From Chloroflexota bacterium (GTDB lineage: Bacteria > Chloroflexota > Anaerolineae > Anaerolineales > UBA11579): a DNA stretch of 64,000 bases. Numbering within the stretch: position 1 is the stretch's first letter; each line of letters opens with the position of its first letter. Position numbers and translations under genes: made by a program. Shown here in pieces: positions 1 to 8,857 of this stretch. The notes below the pieces were generated by a model. It saw only the letters and a program-made list of their open reading frames with translations. It had not been told where the DNA came from and did not search any database. The DNA lies in contig JABFGG010000002.1 in assembly GCA_013112575.1 (NCBI GenBank), positions 558,001 through 622,000 of the forward strand. Direction: 5' to 3'.

Positions 1-227
1 TGGCTCTGCTGAACCGTGAGAAACGCGCCGAAGCACAACGTATCGCTACCAATGTCCGCTATATCGAAACCGCCGTTGACAAAGATTTTCAAGATGAATT
101 TGTAAATGCCATGAGCTTACCTCACAGCAGGGACGATTTCCCTCATTTAGCTGATATTTTGCCACAAACGACAGACCCTATTCCGCCTCAGCGAATACGA
201 CGCTTCCAACGTACAGGAAATAAATAA
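1..227 (+). CDS. C-terminus of RACo/RamA-like corrinoid-activating ASKHA protein (DUF4445), 5' partial
   Basis: Reading frame 3 is open from the window edge to a TAA at 225-227. It translates to a tail that starts ALLNREKRAEAQRIA and continues with YIETAVDKDFQDEFV and MSLPH. From family knowledge this matches the C-terminal end of DUF4445/RACo-type reductive activators of corrinoid proteins, which usually end with an LLNREKR-like helix, a D-x-x-F-Q-x-E-F segment and a FPH-like end. These proteins use ATP and a ferredoxin-type domain to reduce inactive Co(II) corrinoid during methyl transfer; those domains would lie upstream, outside the window. The next gene (DUF1638) starts 9 bases later on the same strand, and DUF1638 proteins are often neighbours of corrinoid methyltransferase genes, which supports the call. 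The assignment rests on about 74 residues. Confidence 0.7.
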   Translation, partial: ALLNREKRAEAQRIATNVRYIETAVDKDFQDEFVNAMSLPHSRDDFPHLADILPQTTDPIPPQRIRRFQRTGNK

Positions 228-236
228 AAAAACCAT

Positions 237-839
237 ATGACAAAAACGGCACTAATTAGTTGTGGTGCATTGGGGCGAGAGGTGATCGCCATCAAAGATA
301 AATATGAGTGGGATGTTGAAGTGTTAGCCGTTCCTGTCTTGCTGCATAATAGGCCGGATCGTATCCCAGCAGCTGTGCAAAAACGCATTCGAGAAATTCG
401 TGAGCAATATGATCGCGTCATTGTTGTATACGGAGATTGTGGAACTGGTGGTTATTTAGATCAGATGTTGAGTGATGAGGGTGCAGAACGTGTGGCTGGA
501 CCGCACTGCTATGAAATGTATGCTGACGGCGCCTTTGACCAACTCATGGAAGAAGCCCATGGCACCTATTTCCTGACCGATTACCTAACTGGTTCTTTTA
601 ATAATCTTGTGATCAAAGGCATGGGGTTGGACAAATTTCCTGAACTCCATGATGTTTTCTTCAAGAACTACACTCGGGTTGTCTATCTGGCGCAGCGCGA
701 TGATCAAGAATTATTGGAGCAGGCACAGCAGGCCGCAAAAAAACTTGATTTGCCACTTGAAGTTAGGCGAACAGGCTATGACGCGCTGGAGAACCGCTTG
801 GTTACTTTGATGACGGACGGGCCGAAAAATTGCGTATAG
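237..839 (+). CDS. DUF1638 family protein
   Basis: A 200-residue soluble protein starting at ATG 237, 9 bases after the upstream stop, so probably co-transcribed. It shows the DUF1638 signature: an N-terminal ALISCGALGREV, a central VVYGDCGTGGYLD motif (about residues 62-74) and a GPHCYEMY motif (about 88-95). The conserved Cys residues in these motifs suggest metal or cofactor binding. The biochemical role of the family is not established. It recurs beside corrinoid/methylamine methyltransferase systems and RACo-like activators, so a role in one-carbon or methyl-group metabolism is inferred from context. Length and motif order are normal and nothing looks broken. The 207 bases that follow, up to the L,D-transpeptidase, contain only the promoter listed separately. 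Confidence 0.85.
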   Translation: MTKTALISCGALGREVIAIKDKYEWDVEVLAVPVLLHNRPDRIPAAVQKRIREIREQYDRVIVVYGDCGTGGYLDQMLSDEGAERVAGPHCYEMYADGAFDQLMEEAHGTYFLTDYLTGSFNNLVIKGMGLDKFPELHDVFFKNYTRVVYLAQRDDQELLEQAQQAAKKLDLPLEVRRTGYDALENRLVTLMTDGPKNCV

Positions 840-994
840 TCAGTTAAGCTTAAAGCAACTATTTTTACTTCCAGCGGAACTGGCCGCGGAGTTTAACAAT
901 ATGTATGTCGCTGTTGAGGCGATGCTGATTGAGCAAAAATCGTTCACTTGCGATAAACTTGCTATATCAAAATTGCCAAATGCCCAAGCTCCGC

Positions 995-1022
995 TTGCAT
1001 GCTGTACAGCCCGGCTTATAAT
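995..1022 (+). promoter_or_regulatory. sigma-70-type promoter for the L,D-transpeptidase gene
   Basis: TTGCAT at 995-1000 and TATAAT at 1017-1022 are separated by 16 bases, and the ATG follows 24 bases downstream at 1047. The -10 box matches the consensus exactly. No obvious operator repeat is seen. Prediction by eye only. Confidence 0.55.
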
Positions 1023-1046
1023 GCACCTATCAATTAGAATAATTTT

Positions 1047-2187
1047 ATGAAGATGACACTATCACGGCGTGACTTTTTGAACCTGGTAGGGCTTGGACTG
1101 GGTGCAATGGCATTCAAGCCTTACAGATCGTGGTATCAGGAAAAATTATCAACCCCCAAGATGCTGCCCGCATTTCCCGACAGCGCAATTATCGGGCGCG
1201 TCGTGGATCCGAATATCGACCTGCGCAGCCGCCCGACCAACGACCCAAGCCTGAATACATCCATCCGCAAGCTAGAGGCTGATACGCTGGTGGAGTGGAA
1301 ACGAGAGGTGGTTGGCAGAGTGGTTGGTGGTCTGTCCAGCCAGCGTTATGTCGAGACCCCGGAAGGCTTTATTTACGGCTCGGCCGTCCAACCCACGCGC
1401 AACCTACCCAATGTCCCCATAACGGAAATTCCCACCGGGCAACCTGGTTTCTGGGCGGAAGTAACCGTCCCGTATGTGGATCTGGCGCATGAAGGTGTCA
1501 TTGCCTCCCCTTGGTTGAAGGACCATATTGCCTACAATTTCCCGCCGCGCTTGTACTATGGGCAGGTGGTGTGGATGGATAACATCCGCACCAGCAACGG
1601 CTTTCCGGAATACCGCTGGAATGAAGGGGCCAACGGTCGTGGATACGGCTATGGTTCCTATGGCGAATACTTCTGGGGGGGATGGAGCGGGCTTCAAGAT
1701 CCTGACAGATGCGGATGTGTCGCCAATCAGCCCTGATGTAGACCCGGCAGCAAAGACCATTTTATTGAACCTGTATCATCAGACCCTGTCCTGCTACGAG
1801 GACAGTAACGAAGTCTATTATTGTCGCGTCTCCACTGGATTGGTTAATGACCCTGCGACCGGCCTCGTGAGCGATGAATATGCCACGCCTGCTGGCACGC
1901 TGTTGACCCATTGGAAGATTATCTCCAAGAATATGACCGCTGGCGATGAGGCGACAGGCTATTCCACCCCGGCAGTGCCCTGGTGCACTTATATTCAAGG
2001 CGGTATCGCCATTCATGGGGCGCACTGGCACAATGCATTTGGAGAACCGCGCTCGCACGGGTGCGTCAACGTCGACCCCCAAGATGCCAAATGGATTTTT
2101 CGCTGGACGACTCCATACACTTCTCTGCCCGCTGGAGAAGAGCGCCGTACCCTTCCCGATCATGGAACGGTTGTGAACTCGATATAG
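1047..2187 (+). pseudogene. TAT-exported L,D-transpeptidase (YkuD family), split by a frameshift
   Basis: The protein begins with a twin-arginine signal (LSRRDFLNLVGLGLGAMAF), followed by an SH3-like segment (about residues 45-125, GRVVDPNIDLRSRP). The YkuD catalytic domain lies downstream in another frame and contains IHGAHWH and the active-site motif SHGCVNV, whose Cys attacks the peptidoglycan stem peptide. The N-terminal frame (from 1047) runs to a stop at 1736. The C-terminal frame takes over around 1675-1681, a run of seven G. With six G the reading would be FWGDGAGFKILTDAD and continuous to 2187. The enzyme family makes 3-3 crosslinks or anchors proteins to peptidoglycan outside the membrane. 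Whether the shift is a real lesion or a homopolymer error cannot be decided here. All key residues are intact, so a functional gene is quite possible. Confidence 0.8.
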
Positions 2188-2643
2188 GGGGCATGACATT
2201 TATTCAGACAAAATTCTCGGTTTCGAAATTCTTGACAAAGTCTTTCGCCTGTCCCGTAATGGCAGCAGCTTCTCGATTTGTAGATGGTTGATGCAAGCGG
2301 CCTGATCTAAAAATGGTTCTACAGCAGCATCTCAAGGAGTTTAAGGTGCTACTGTTTTAATCCTGCATCATTCAATTAGCCCAATTCTCAATTTCCAGAT
2401 TATCAACTCGATCGAATTCTGTCAGTTCCAGGTCAACGCCGGACTGGCCTTGAGCTTGAAGATTTCCTTGGTGCTGTGTAAGGCCGGACTCTATTCACGT
2501 TAAGTCTGGAACAAACGAATCTATATGGTTAGCAGGCAACATAGTTCATTTTCTCAGTTAGGATGAGGGGATCCTTGGCACTCAATTCATTAGGTCGGTT
2601 ATTCTGGACTAGCTTACTGGAGAGGAGAGCACTCGGTAAAATT
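2188..2643. other. gene-free stretch upstream of the histidine-kinase remnant
   Basis: About 450 bases with stops in all frames at short intervals and no recognisable protein fragment, RNA gene or terminator. The last part becomes very AT-rich and leads into the palindrome at 2644-2669. It may be the eroded 5' part of the kinase gene, but no similarity to sensor domains is visible. Confidence 0.4.
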
Positions 2644-2669
2644 ATTATAATAATCATGATTATTATAAT
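2644..2669. repeat. 26-bp perfect AT-rich palindrome
   Basis: Two 13-base arms are perfect inverted complements around the centre CATG (2655-2658). Every base pairs from 2644/2669 inward, and the match stops at 2643/2670. It consists almost entirely of ATT/TAA/AAT triplets with one central C-G pair. It sits immediately before the surviving open frame of the histidine-kinase remnant. It could be an operator, a cruciform or a deletion-junction scar. There is no T-tract typical of a terminator. Confidence 0.6.
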
Positions 2670-2710
2670 CGCGATTATTAACTGGGGAATGCGGACAGAC
2701 AGCTCGACAT

Positions 2711-3265
2711 TTGCACGACAATGTACTCCAGCAAATCGGCAGTGCCATGCTGCACATCGATGACGCGAGTAAGCTACCGCCTTCGTTGGGGGAGGGCATC
2801 AACACTTTGCGCGATGTGATCTACAACCTGGAGGCCGTCTCGGATTTTGAGGACTTGGGCACCGCCATTCAGGACCTTGTGGACAAAGTACAGATCGGGG
2901 ACCTAAACGGAAGGCCGGTCATTCTGACACTTGAGGCGACCGGTGGACGCTACAAGAGCAAGATAGAGGCGCAATGTTACCGCATCATGGAGGAAGGGCT
3001 GACCAATGCCCTTGCACACAGTGATGCCGGGAGGGTTTCTATCAGCGGTGGCTTGTATCCCCGCCAGATTGAGCTGGTGATCCGCGACGATGGGAAAGGC
3101 TTTGATGTCCCTCCAGGGATCGGTGTGCTACCCTTGCTCAAGGCACAGCACTATGGTTTGGCAACCATGAAGCAACGCGCTGCGATGATCGGTGGGGCGC
3201 TGTACATTGATTCTTCAGACGAAGGAACGCTCATTCGCTTCTACTGGCGAGATCCATCGGCTTGA
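2711..3265 (+). pseudogene. 5'-truncated NarL-type sensor histidine kinase (HisKA_3/HATPase_c remnant)
   Basis: The frame begins with the phosphoacceptor box LHDNVLQQIG; the first codon here is TTG, reading as Leu in the native box. It continues with the ATP-binding N box EEGLTNALAHSDA, the G1 box RDDGKGFDVP, a G2-like HYGLATMKQRAAMIGG and a C-terminal strand. The open frame extends upstream only to 2669, where a stop and the AT palindrome end it. The sensor, membrane and linker domains that normally precede the H box (several hundred residues) are absent, and no ATG or ribosome site is present. In intact family members the His autophosphorylates and passes the phosphate to a LuxR-type regulator; none is adjacent. 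The gene most likely lost its 5' part, and expression as a soluble transmitter fragment is possible but unsupported. Confidence 0.7.
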
Positions 3266-3343
3266 ACGTATTTCTAGGATATGACACCCGGAGTTGACTT
3301 GTATAGTGTCCTATCACTTCATTCCTAGGAGACAAGGATTGAG

Positions 3344-4507
3344 ATGTTTCGATACATATTGCGCCGATCGTTGTTGGGCATTATCCAATTATTTATCTTT
3401 CTCACTGCAGCTTTCTTCATCATCCAGATCTTGCTCCCAGGAGACTACGTCAGCCAATTTGCTTTGCAATTGTCAACAGCAGAGTCAGCCAATCTGCGCG
3501 AAATCACAGGGGTGAACCAACCGCTCTGGGAGCAATATCTGCGCTGGATCGGGAGACTAGCTCAAGGGGATTTGGGGCAGGGCTATACATCACGAGGAGA
3601 ACCGTATGCTGTGGCCGATACGGTCAAATACCTGATCCCATACACGTTGATGTTGTTTGGGTTGGGGACGTTATTGGCTTTTGTGATAGGGAACTGGATC
3701 GGCAAGACCATTGCCTGGAAGAGTCCTCGAAGCATTTCCAACGCCGCAGTCTTCATAGGTATCATCCTATATACCTCCTTCCCCCCCTGGGCGGCGTTTA
3801 TAGCTACCTATTTCCTCCGTGAAAGGCTTGGGCTCTTTGTCAATTCCTTTAGAGACGCAGTGTGGAGTACGGCGCCAGTTCCGGCGACGCAGGTGATGAC
3901 TTACATGTTGTGGTCTATTGTGGCCATAGTCGCATTATTATGGGTTGGTCGTCAGATTCTTCAGCGCTTCTTGCGCTTGGCAACCCATCCACTCCTATAT
4001 CCCATTTTGTTAATGACAGGAGTACTATCTACTTGGTTATTGTATGCCCACACCAGCTATATCTGGGAAGTCCTGAAGATGCTGGCGATTCCATTTGTCG
4101 TATTCGTGGTGCTTTCATTTGGGGAATCTTTGTTCATCGCGCGCTCAACCATGATGGATACCTTGCATGAAGATTACCTGTTGACGGCGCGAGCCAAGGG
4201 TTTGGCAGACAGGGCCATAAAAGAGAAACATGCGGCCCGGAATGCGATCCTGCCGGTGCTCAGCCGCTTGGTGATGCGCTTGCCTTACTTGTTGACGACG
4301 GGGGCCATGCTTGAAGTTGTGCTGGGCTGGCCGGGGATCGGCTCAACCTTATTGGGTGCTGTGAGTACCCAAAATGGTCCTTCTTTCATGGGACTGTTTT
4401 TGGTGATCGGGCTTATCTCCCTGATCGCTCGAATTGGGTTGGATGTCCTACAGGCCTATCTTGATCCACGCATTCGCATACAAGCAAAAGTGGCTGCAAG
4501 CGCATGA
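3344..4507 (+). CDS. ABC transporter permease, DppB/OppB type
   Basis: A 387-residue polytopic membrane protein. The N-terminus MFRYILRRSLLGIIQL and the early QLLLPGDYV-like segment are typical of the first permease of peptide/nickel ABC importers. The cytoplasmic coupling (EAA) loop is at about residues 272-300 (LHEDYLLTARAKGL...HAARNAILPV), followed by the conserved EVVLGWPGIG. It is longer than the usual 310-340 residues because an extra segment (about 170-250) adds two or three membrane helices between the normal ones. An AGGAG-type site precedes ATG 3344. Its stop overlaps the next gene's ATG by four bases (ATGA), so the two permeases are translationally coupled. No ATP-binding subunits or Dpp-type binding protein lie next to them in the window. 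Confidence 0.9.
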   Translation: MFRYILRRSLLGIIQLFIFLTAAFFIIQILLPGDYVSQFALQLSTAESANLREITGVNQPLWEQYLRWIGRLAQGDLGQGYTSRGEPYAVADTVKYLIPYTLMLFGLGTLLAFVIGNWIGKTIAWKSPRSISNAAVFIGIILYTSFPPWAAFIATYFLRERLGLFVNSFRDAVWSTAPVPATQVMTYMLWSIVAIVALLWVGRQILQRFLRLATHPLLYPILLMTGVLSTWLLYAHTSYIWEVLKMLAIPFVVFVVLSFGESLFIARSTMMDTLHEDYLLTARAKGLADRAIKEKHAARNAILPVLSRLVMRLPYLLTTGAMLEVVLGWPGIGSTLLGAVSTQNGPSFMGLFLVIGLISLIARIGLDVLQAYLDPRIRIQAKVAASA

Positions 4508-5793
4508 TCGATCGCGAAGCATATGTCCTACGAACGGCAGAAGCTCGAATCCGAGCAGGGAACATCGAAGCAGCAAAGCGAATACTGGACGAGGTTGTCC
4601 AGCAACATCCGGACAGCGCTGACACCTGGTATTTGCTAAGCTACGTCGCTGAAAATCGTCGACAACAGATCGACTATTTGTGGAAAACTTTGCAACTGGA
4701 TCCTTTGCATAGGGAGGCTCTGGCTCGTTTGATGCGCCAGGATCCGGATTTGACTGTTACCAGTGTGGGCAAGACCTATGCGAAGATTTCTGTGCCGATC
4801 ACCATCCCAAGTTTGCAGCCGCTTAAAGCAACCAATCGTGGCCGAACTATTGCTGAACGCCTGCGTTGGTCCACCCTCCAAGTGCGGTTGCGACTTGCCA
4901 CTACTGCTTTTCGAATGCGTGAGGCCTGGAAGGTGTTTTCCGGCAACAGGCAGGCTGTATTTGGATTGACCCTCCTGGCGATCTTTGCGTTAATGGTCGT
5001 TGTTCACCCCATATTGCTAAATACGATCTGGCCCAAAGTCATATACGATCCTAAGGTTGGCTTTGATATCTCTGCCGCACCTCACCCCTCGCTGCCATCA
5101 GCTGCACATCTGTTGGGAACGGATGTGCTCGGTAGGGACGTGCTGAGCATATTGCTGGCAACTGCACGAATAACCTTTATTGTGGCCATCACAGCAGCCT
5201 TGGCGACGGCATTCTTCAGCATTGTGAGTGGGTCTTTCTCGGCTTATTTCAAAGGTATTTTGGGAACCGTGTTTACTCAACTAGCTGATCTGGCCTTGCT
5301 TATTCCGGCTCCACTCGTGATGGTCATCATCGGATTTACAACGGAAATCAGTCCGTTCCAATTCGGATTGCTTTATGGCTTGATCGAAGGCTTGGGAGGC
5401 TCGGGGATCGTGATGCGCTCCCAGGCTGTATCGATCCTCACCAAGCCCTACTTCGACGCTGCCCGCATTGCTGGGGCAGGGCACTTGCGTTTGATGTTCA
5501 AGCATTTGCTACCCCAGATGTTACCTCTTGCTGCGGTACAAATGTTAATGGGGGTAATCGGAGCGATCTTCGCGGATGGATTTATTTCATTTTTGGGTCT
5601 ATCGCGGGGAGCTAAACTGAATTGGGGTGGCATGATCTTTGACAGCATCTCGTATCGGGGCATTACAGGGGCGATTGCTTGGAACGCGCTGATTCCGGCC
5701 GCAGTGTGTATTTCGCTTTTTGCCGGCGCGTTCTATTTCATCTCGATCGGATTTCATGAAATAGCAGAACCTCGCCTGCGCGGGAAATTATGA
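4504..5793 (+). CDS. ABC transporter permease, DppC/OppC type, with N-terminal TPR-like extension
   Basis: A 429-residue protein. Residues 1-80 form TPR-like helices (AEARIRAGNIEAAKRILDEV...HPDSADTWYLLSYVAENRRQ), unusual for a permease. The C-terminal 290 residues are a standard DppC-type permease: a first helix near residue 150, the motif HLLGTDVLGRDVLS, and an EAA loop at about 325-355 (LTKPYFDAARIAGAG...KHLLPQMLP). From the family, it would pair with the upstream DppB-like protein to form the membrane channel of a peptide or similar solute importer, powered by two ATPases. The TPR extension is probably cytoplasmic and may recruit a partner or a non-adjacent ATPase (inference). The start overlaps the previous stop by four bases. 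The gene converges with the minus-strand sortase after 184 bases. Confidence 0.9.
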   Translation: MIDREAYVLRTAEARIRAGNIEAAKRILDEVVQQHPDSADTWYLLSYVAENRRQQIDYLWKTLQLDPLHREALARLMRQDPDLTVTSVGKTYAKISVPITIPSLQPLKATNRGRTIAERLRWSTLQVRLRLATTAFRMREAWKVFSGNRQAVFGLTLLAIFALMVVVHPILLNTIWPKVIYDPKVGFDISAAPHPSLPSAAHLLGTDVLGRDVLSILLATARITFIVAITAALATAFFSIVSGSFSAYFKGILGTVFTQLADLALLIPAPLVMVIIGFTTEISPFQFGLLYGLIEGLGGSGIVMRSQAVSILTKPYFDAARIAGAGHLRLMFKHLLPQMLPLAAVQMLMGVIGAIFADGFISFLGLSRGAKLNWGGMIFDSISYRGITGAIAWNALIPAAVCISLFAGAFYFISIGFHEIAEPRLRGKL

Positions 5794-5977
5794 AATTGGA
5801 TCTCTGTTCCTACTTTCTGGAGAAGACATCCTCCTGCGTATTCATGTTGAATAGTGTGACAAGAACGTCTTTTTTTAATAGTGCATCGTAGACTCTGAGG
5901 TTACACAATCCAACAGACTTTTTCAATTTGCCTTTTTGGCCCGGCCAAGCAAAGCAAATCTCCCCCGCTACACTTGT

Positions 5978-6874
5978 TTAGAAATCGTTCAGCAACGCCT
6001 TGACCACAATACGCTCGGTGTTGAGAAGGTAGGGATAGCATGAGATGAGCGTGGCGGAGGGGTCTTCGGTGGGGTCCATGACGTGCACGGCAGTGTGTTC
6101 AACGATCTCCCAATCGGTGATGACGTAGGTGTAGGCGCGTATATTGCTGAAAACGATGATCTCGTCGCCAGGCTCAAGCAGGTCGAGGTGGCGGAATATC
6201 TGCCCGAAAATGTCGTTGTGGCCGGAGAGCACCAGATTGCCTTGCTGGCCGGGGTTAGTAGTGCCAATGCGATGGCCGACGCCCTGCTTGAGCGATTCCG
6301 GACCGTCCCCCTGTACGATGGGAGCATCCACGTTGATCGCGGGGATCTGGATGCGGATGGGCTGCTCGGGGCTGGGGGTAGGCACGGGCAGGTTGTGAAA
6401 GGCCTGCACGAGGGGGCGCAGGTGTTCGGGGATCTCTGCCTCATTGAACTTTGAACCACCAGGGTCGGTGGGTGGCGTGTGGCCGGAAGGTAACACTATC
6501 GCAGAGATGAGCGGCGTGGGGGAGGGAGTAGGCAGGTCGAAGGCAGCTACAACCTCTGCATTCAACTGGCGGATGAGATTGACACCGTTAAACAGGATAA
6601 ACACCAGCCCAATGACTGCCAGCACTTCTACGCCCAGAAGGATACGGTCGGTGATGCGTTTGCGGCGTGAACTGGGTGTGTCTCTGGTGGCTTGGGGAAT
6701 GGCTGGGTCTTCGAAGCTCTCAAAAGCGCCACTCTCCAGGTCGGGCGCCAGGGTGATGATGCGGCCCGAACGGGCAAATTCTTCCAAACGCTGGTTGCGC
6801 GCTTCGATGCGTTTGCGCTTGAGCAGGGTTTGTAGTTCGCGTTCGCTGAATTGGTCAGGGCGTTTGTTGGCCAT
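5978..6874 (-). CDS. membrane-anchored sortase
   Basis: A 298-residue protein with a basic cytoplasmic N-terminus, one membrane helix (about 77-97), a Pro/Thr-rich linker and a C-terminal sortase barrel (about 165-298). The catalytic residues are visible: His219 in LVLSGHND, Cys279 in TLISCYP and Arg288 in NTERIVV. The family norm is TLxTC, so here Ser replaces the Thr before Cys. Sortases cut a C-terminal sorting signal and join the protein to peptidoglycan or to a pilin. No LPXTG-type sorting signal was found in the proteins of this window, so its substrates lie elsewhere. The long cytoplasmic N-tail is typical of Chloroflexota sortases as I recall, not checked. It is last in a minus-strand block with other envelope genes. 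Confidence 0.88.
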   Translation of the reverse strand: MANKRPDQFSERELQTLLKRKRIEARNQRLEEFARSGRIITLAPDLESGAFESFEDPAIPQATRDTPSSRRKRITDRILLGVEVLAVIGLVFILFNGVNLIRQLNAEVVAAFDLPTPSPTPLISAIVLPSGHTPPTDPGGSKFNEAEIPEHLRPLVQAFHNLPVPTPSPEQPIRIQIPAINVDAPIVQGDGPESLKQGVGHRIGTTNPGQQGNLVLSGHNDIFGQIFRHLDLLEPGDEIIVFSNIRAYTYVITDWEIVEHTAVHVMDPTEDPSATLISCYPYLLNTERIVVKALLNDF

Positions 6875-6960
6875 TATGGGGATTATAGGAGTGATGAGGT
6901 TTTTAGGCAGGATCTAGGATGGTGGTATTTGATTGATAATAGGCAAATAGTCATTGGTTA

Positions 6961-7431
6961 TCAATCATCATCTTGTGACTTGAGTGCTGCACAGATGGCA
7001 TCTGCGGCTGCCTGAGCGGCTTGCTCTGAAGGGTAGGGAACAAAATACGTCATTGTGGAATCTGCGAGATCAGGGTCTGAGACCGTATTGCCCTTCCTGT
7101 ACGGATAATAGTCCACAGCCAGCAGCGTTCTTGGATACAGGAGAAAATAGGCCAGGAAGAGAAGGCCAACGAGGCCTGTCGACAATCCGGTCAACAGATG
7201 ACGGTATCCGGCTAACACCGTCATCAGCGCGCCTAATACAAATAACAAACTATAGAAGAAATTCCTGTTTGGAGGGAGGTCATCGATCATATAGCCAAAG
7301 AGAAAGGTCGTCAGTCTGTTCTTGCGTTGCATTTGAGCCTGCTCGATACAGCCTAGACGAACTTGTTTGAAGTGTAGCTTAATCCATTTGCTCGTAACCT
7401 TCGCGATGCCATCGTCAAACATCGTAAGCAT
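6961..7431 (-). CDS. small membrane protein of unknown function
   Basis: A 156-residue protein with two adjacent predicted membrane helices (about 60-78 and 82-100; FFYSLLFVLGALMTVLAGY and LSTGLVGLLFLAYFLLY). A basic N-terminal half precedes them and an acidic C-terminal tail follows. The C-terminal part contains a short Ala-rich amphipathic helix (EQAAQAAADAICAALK). I do not recognise a family. It lies between the M23 peptidase and the sortase on the same strand, separated by 86-123 bases, so co-expression with envelope genes is plausible but unproven. The start could instead be Met4. Confidence 0.55.
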   Translation of the reverse strand: MLTMFDDGIAKVTSKWIKLHFKQVRLGCIEQAQMQRKNRLTTFLFGYMIDDLPPNRNFFYSLLFVLGALMTVLAGYRHLLTGLSTGLVGLLFLAYFLLYPRTLLAVDYYPYRKGNTVSDPDLADSTMTYFVPYPSEQAAQAAADAICAALKSQDDD

Positions 7432-7554
7432 ATGTTTTGCTCCCTTTCACAGATATACACACAATGATAATAACTGCTCCTGCAATTTCCTTTTCCAATG
7501 ACCCTAAAAAATGGATAGTGGCTATCATTCTCAAAAAAATATTCCCGTGAGAAC

Positions 7555-8745
7555 TCATGGAGCTACAAACCACCACGGGCTGACCTTGGCACCGTTTTGA
7601 ACGATCTCAAAGTGTAGATGAGGCCCGGTTGAATTGCCGGTGTTTCCCAGACCACCGATGATCTGACCCTGCGACACGCTCTGGCCGCAAAGCGTTCCAA
7701 CACTGCTCAGGTGTGCATATGCAGACTGGAATCCATTGCCATGATCGATCACGATGAGGAGGCCAAACCCGAAAGTGCTCTCGCCGGAGTAGACCACTAC
7801 ACCTGCATCCGTGGCATAGATGGCATTGCCTTCCACACCACCTATATCGATGCCATTGTGTAGGGGGGGATTCCAGTCAAAGCCAGAGAGGCCGGTCTGT
7901 GTGGTTGGCCAGACAAAGGTCCCGGTCCCGATGGCACCTTCACTGATCGCGCCGCAAGCGCCGGGTCCGTAGTATGCTGCTACAGCGGGATTGTCACGAG
8001 TGATCGCTGGGGGTCCCCAATCGGGAATCTCACGTGAACCGCCAGGGACGATCAGCCAGCTGCCATCGGCAATATTGGGTTTCTCCGGATCGGTTTCATA
8101 AGGGTCAAGGCCATTGCCAGGCCACTCGAGAATGGCCTCCAGGGAGGTGTTCAATTGGGCTGCAATGTTCCCTAGACTTTCCCCAATGTTGTATTGGCGA
8201 TATACCCCGTCCACCGGGAGGATGTTGAGTTCATCGCCTGGACTTATATAGCGTGGATCGTCTGCGAGGACAGCGAAGTTGCCCCACAGGATGGTCTCTG
8301 GTCTGAGACCGAACTTATCCGCGATGGCAAATATGTTATCGCCCTGCTCCACAATGTAGGTGAGCACATCTACACGGGGTCGACTGGGGATGATCGTATC
8401 CATATCTGCCAGCCGAGGGATACCATTTTCCCATGGTGTGTCAGGCACGATATAAGTGGGGAGCTCAACAAAGGGCAGGGAGTCGGTATCACTTTGCACA
8501 CCTAAGGTGGGCGCAGCAATGGCCTGAGCGGTGGCGAGGAGATGCTCTTGGTTGCTGGCTTCTAGATTACCAACAAAGAGGCACATGACAATGACAACCA
8601 GCGTGATTAAAACAACGAGGGCGACAGGGACTGCAACGCGTAATGTCGGATTTTCAAGCCCCAATTGTCGAACCTGTGCCATGACAAGCGCGAAGCTAGT
8701 GATGTTTTCAGATGTTTCATTGTCTCGCGTATTTTTATCGACCAT
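7555..8745 (-). CDS. LysM-containing M23 family metalloendopeptidase
   Basis: A 396-residue protein. An N-terminal membrane helix (about 40-62, VALVVLITLVVIVMCLFVG) anchors it. Two LysM-like peptidoglycan-binding modules follow (about 127-178, LTYIVEQGDNIFAIADKFGL; and a weaker one at about 180-228). The C-terminal M23 domain contains HNGIDIGG (metal His and Asp), YAHLSSVGTLCGQSVSQGQ and GNSTGPHLHFEI with the HLH motif. All zinc ligands and the catalytic His are present. M23 enzymes cut peptide crosslinks in peptidoglycan, and the LysM modules hold the enzyme on the wall. It is 112 bases downstream of the S8-like lipoprotein on the same strand. Confidence 0.92.
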   Translation of the reverse strand: MVDKNTRDNETSENITSFALVMAQVRQLGLENPTLRVAVPVALVVLITLVVIVMCLFVGNLEASNQEHLLATAQAIAAPTLGVQSDTDSLPFVELPTYIVPDTPWENGIPRLADMDTIIPSRPRVDVLTYIVEQGDNIFAIADKFGLRPETILWGNFAVLADDPRYISPGDELNILPVDGVYRQYNIGESLGNIAAQLNTSLEAILEWPGNGLDPYETDPEKPNIADGSWLIVPGGSREIPDWGPPAITRDNPAVAAYYGPGACGAISEGAIGTGTFVWPTTQTGLSGFDWNPPLHNGIDIGGVEGNAIYATDAGVVVYSGESTFGFGLLIVIDHGNGFQSAYAHLSSVGTLCGQSVSQGQIIGGLGNTGNSTGPHLHFEIVQNGAKVSPWWFVAP

Positions 8746-8857
8746 TTCGCAACATGATCCCGGGGGAATACCCTGGGCGTTTAAGGCTTACCCAAGAATT
8801 CCTCTCGAAAAACCATCAGTTGTTCAAAGTAATTCCAAAACATCAAGTTGACGCTCT

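Noticed and set aside
1047..2187. Programmed frameshift in the L,D-transpeptidase
   Set aside because: A run of G7 alone is not a known efficient slippery site in this enzyme family, and no stimulatory structure was seen; a lesion or sequencing error is simpler.
2563..2763. Open frame encoding a poly-Ile stretch
   Set aside because: It is only the translation of the AT palindrome and has no support as a protein.
5920..5950. TTGGCCCGGCCAA inverted repeat as terminator between convergent genes
   Set aside because: The loop would be one base and no T-tract follows on either strand.
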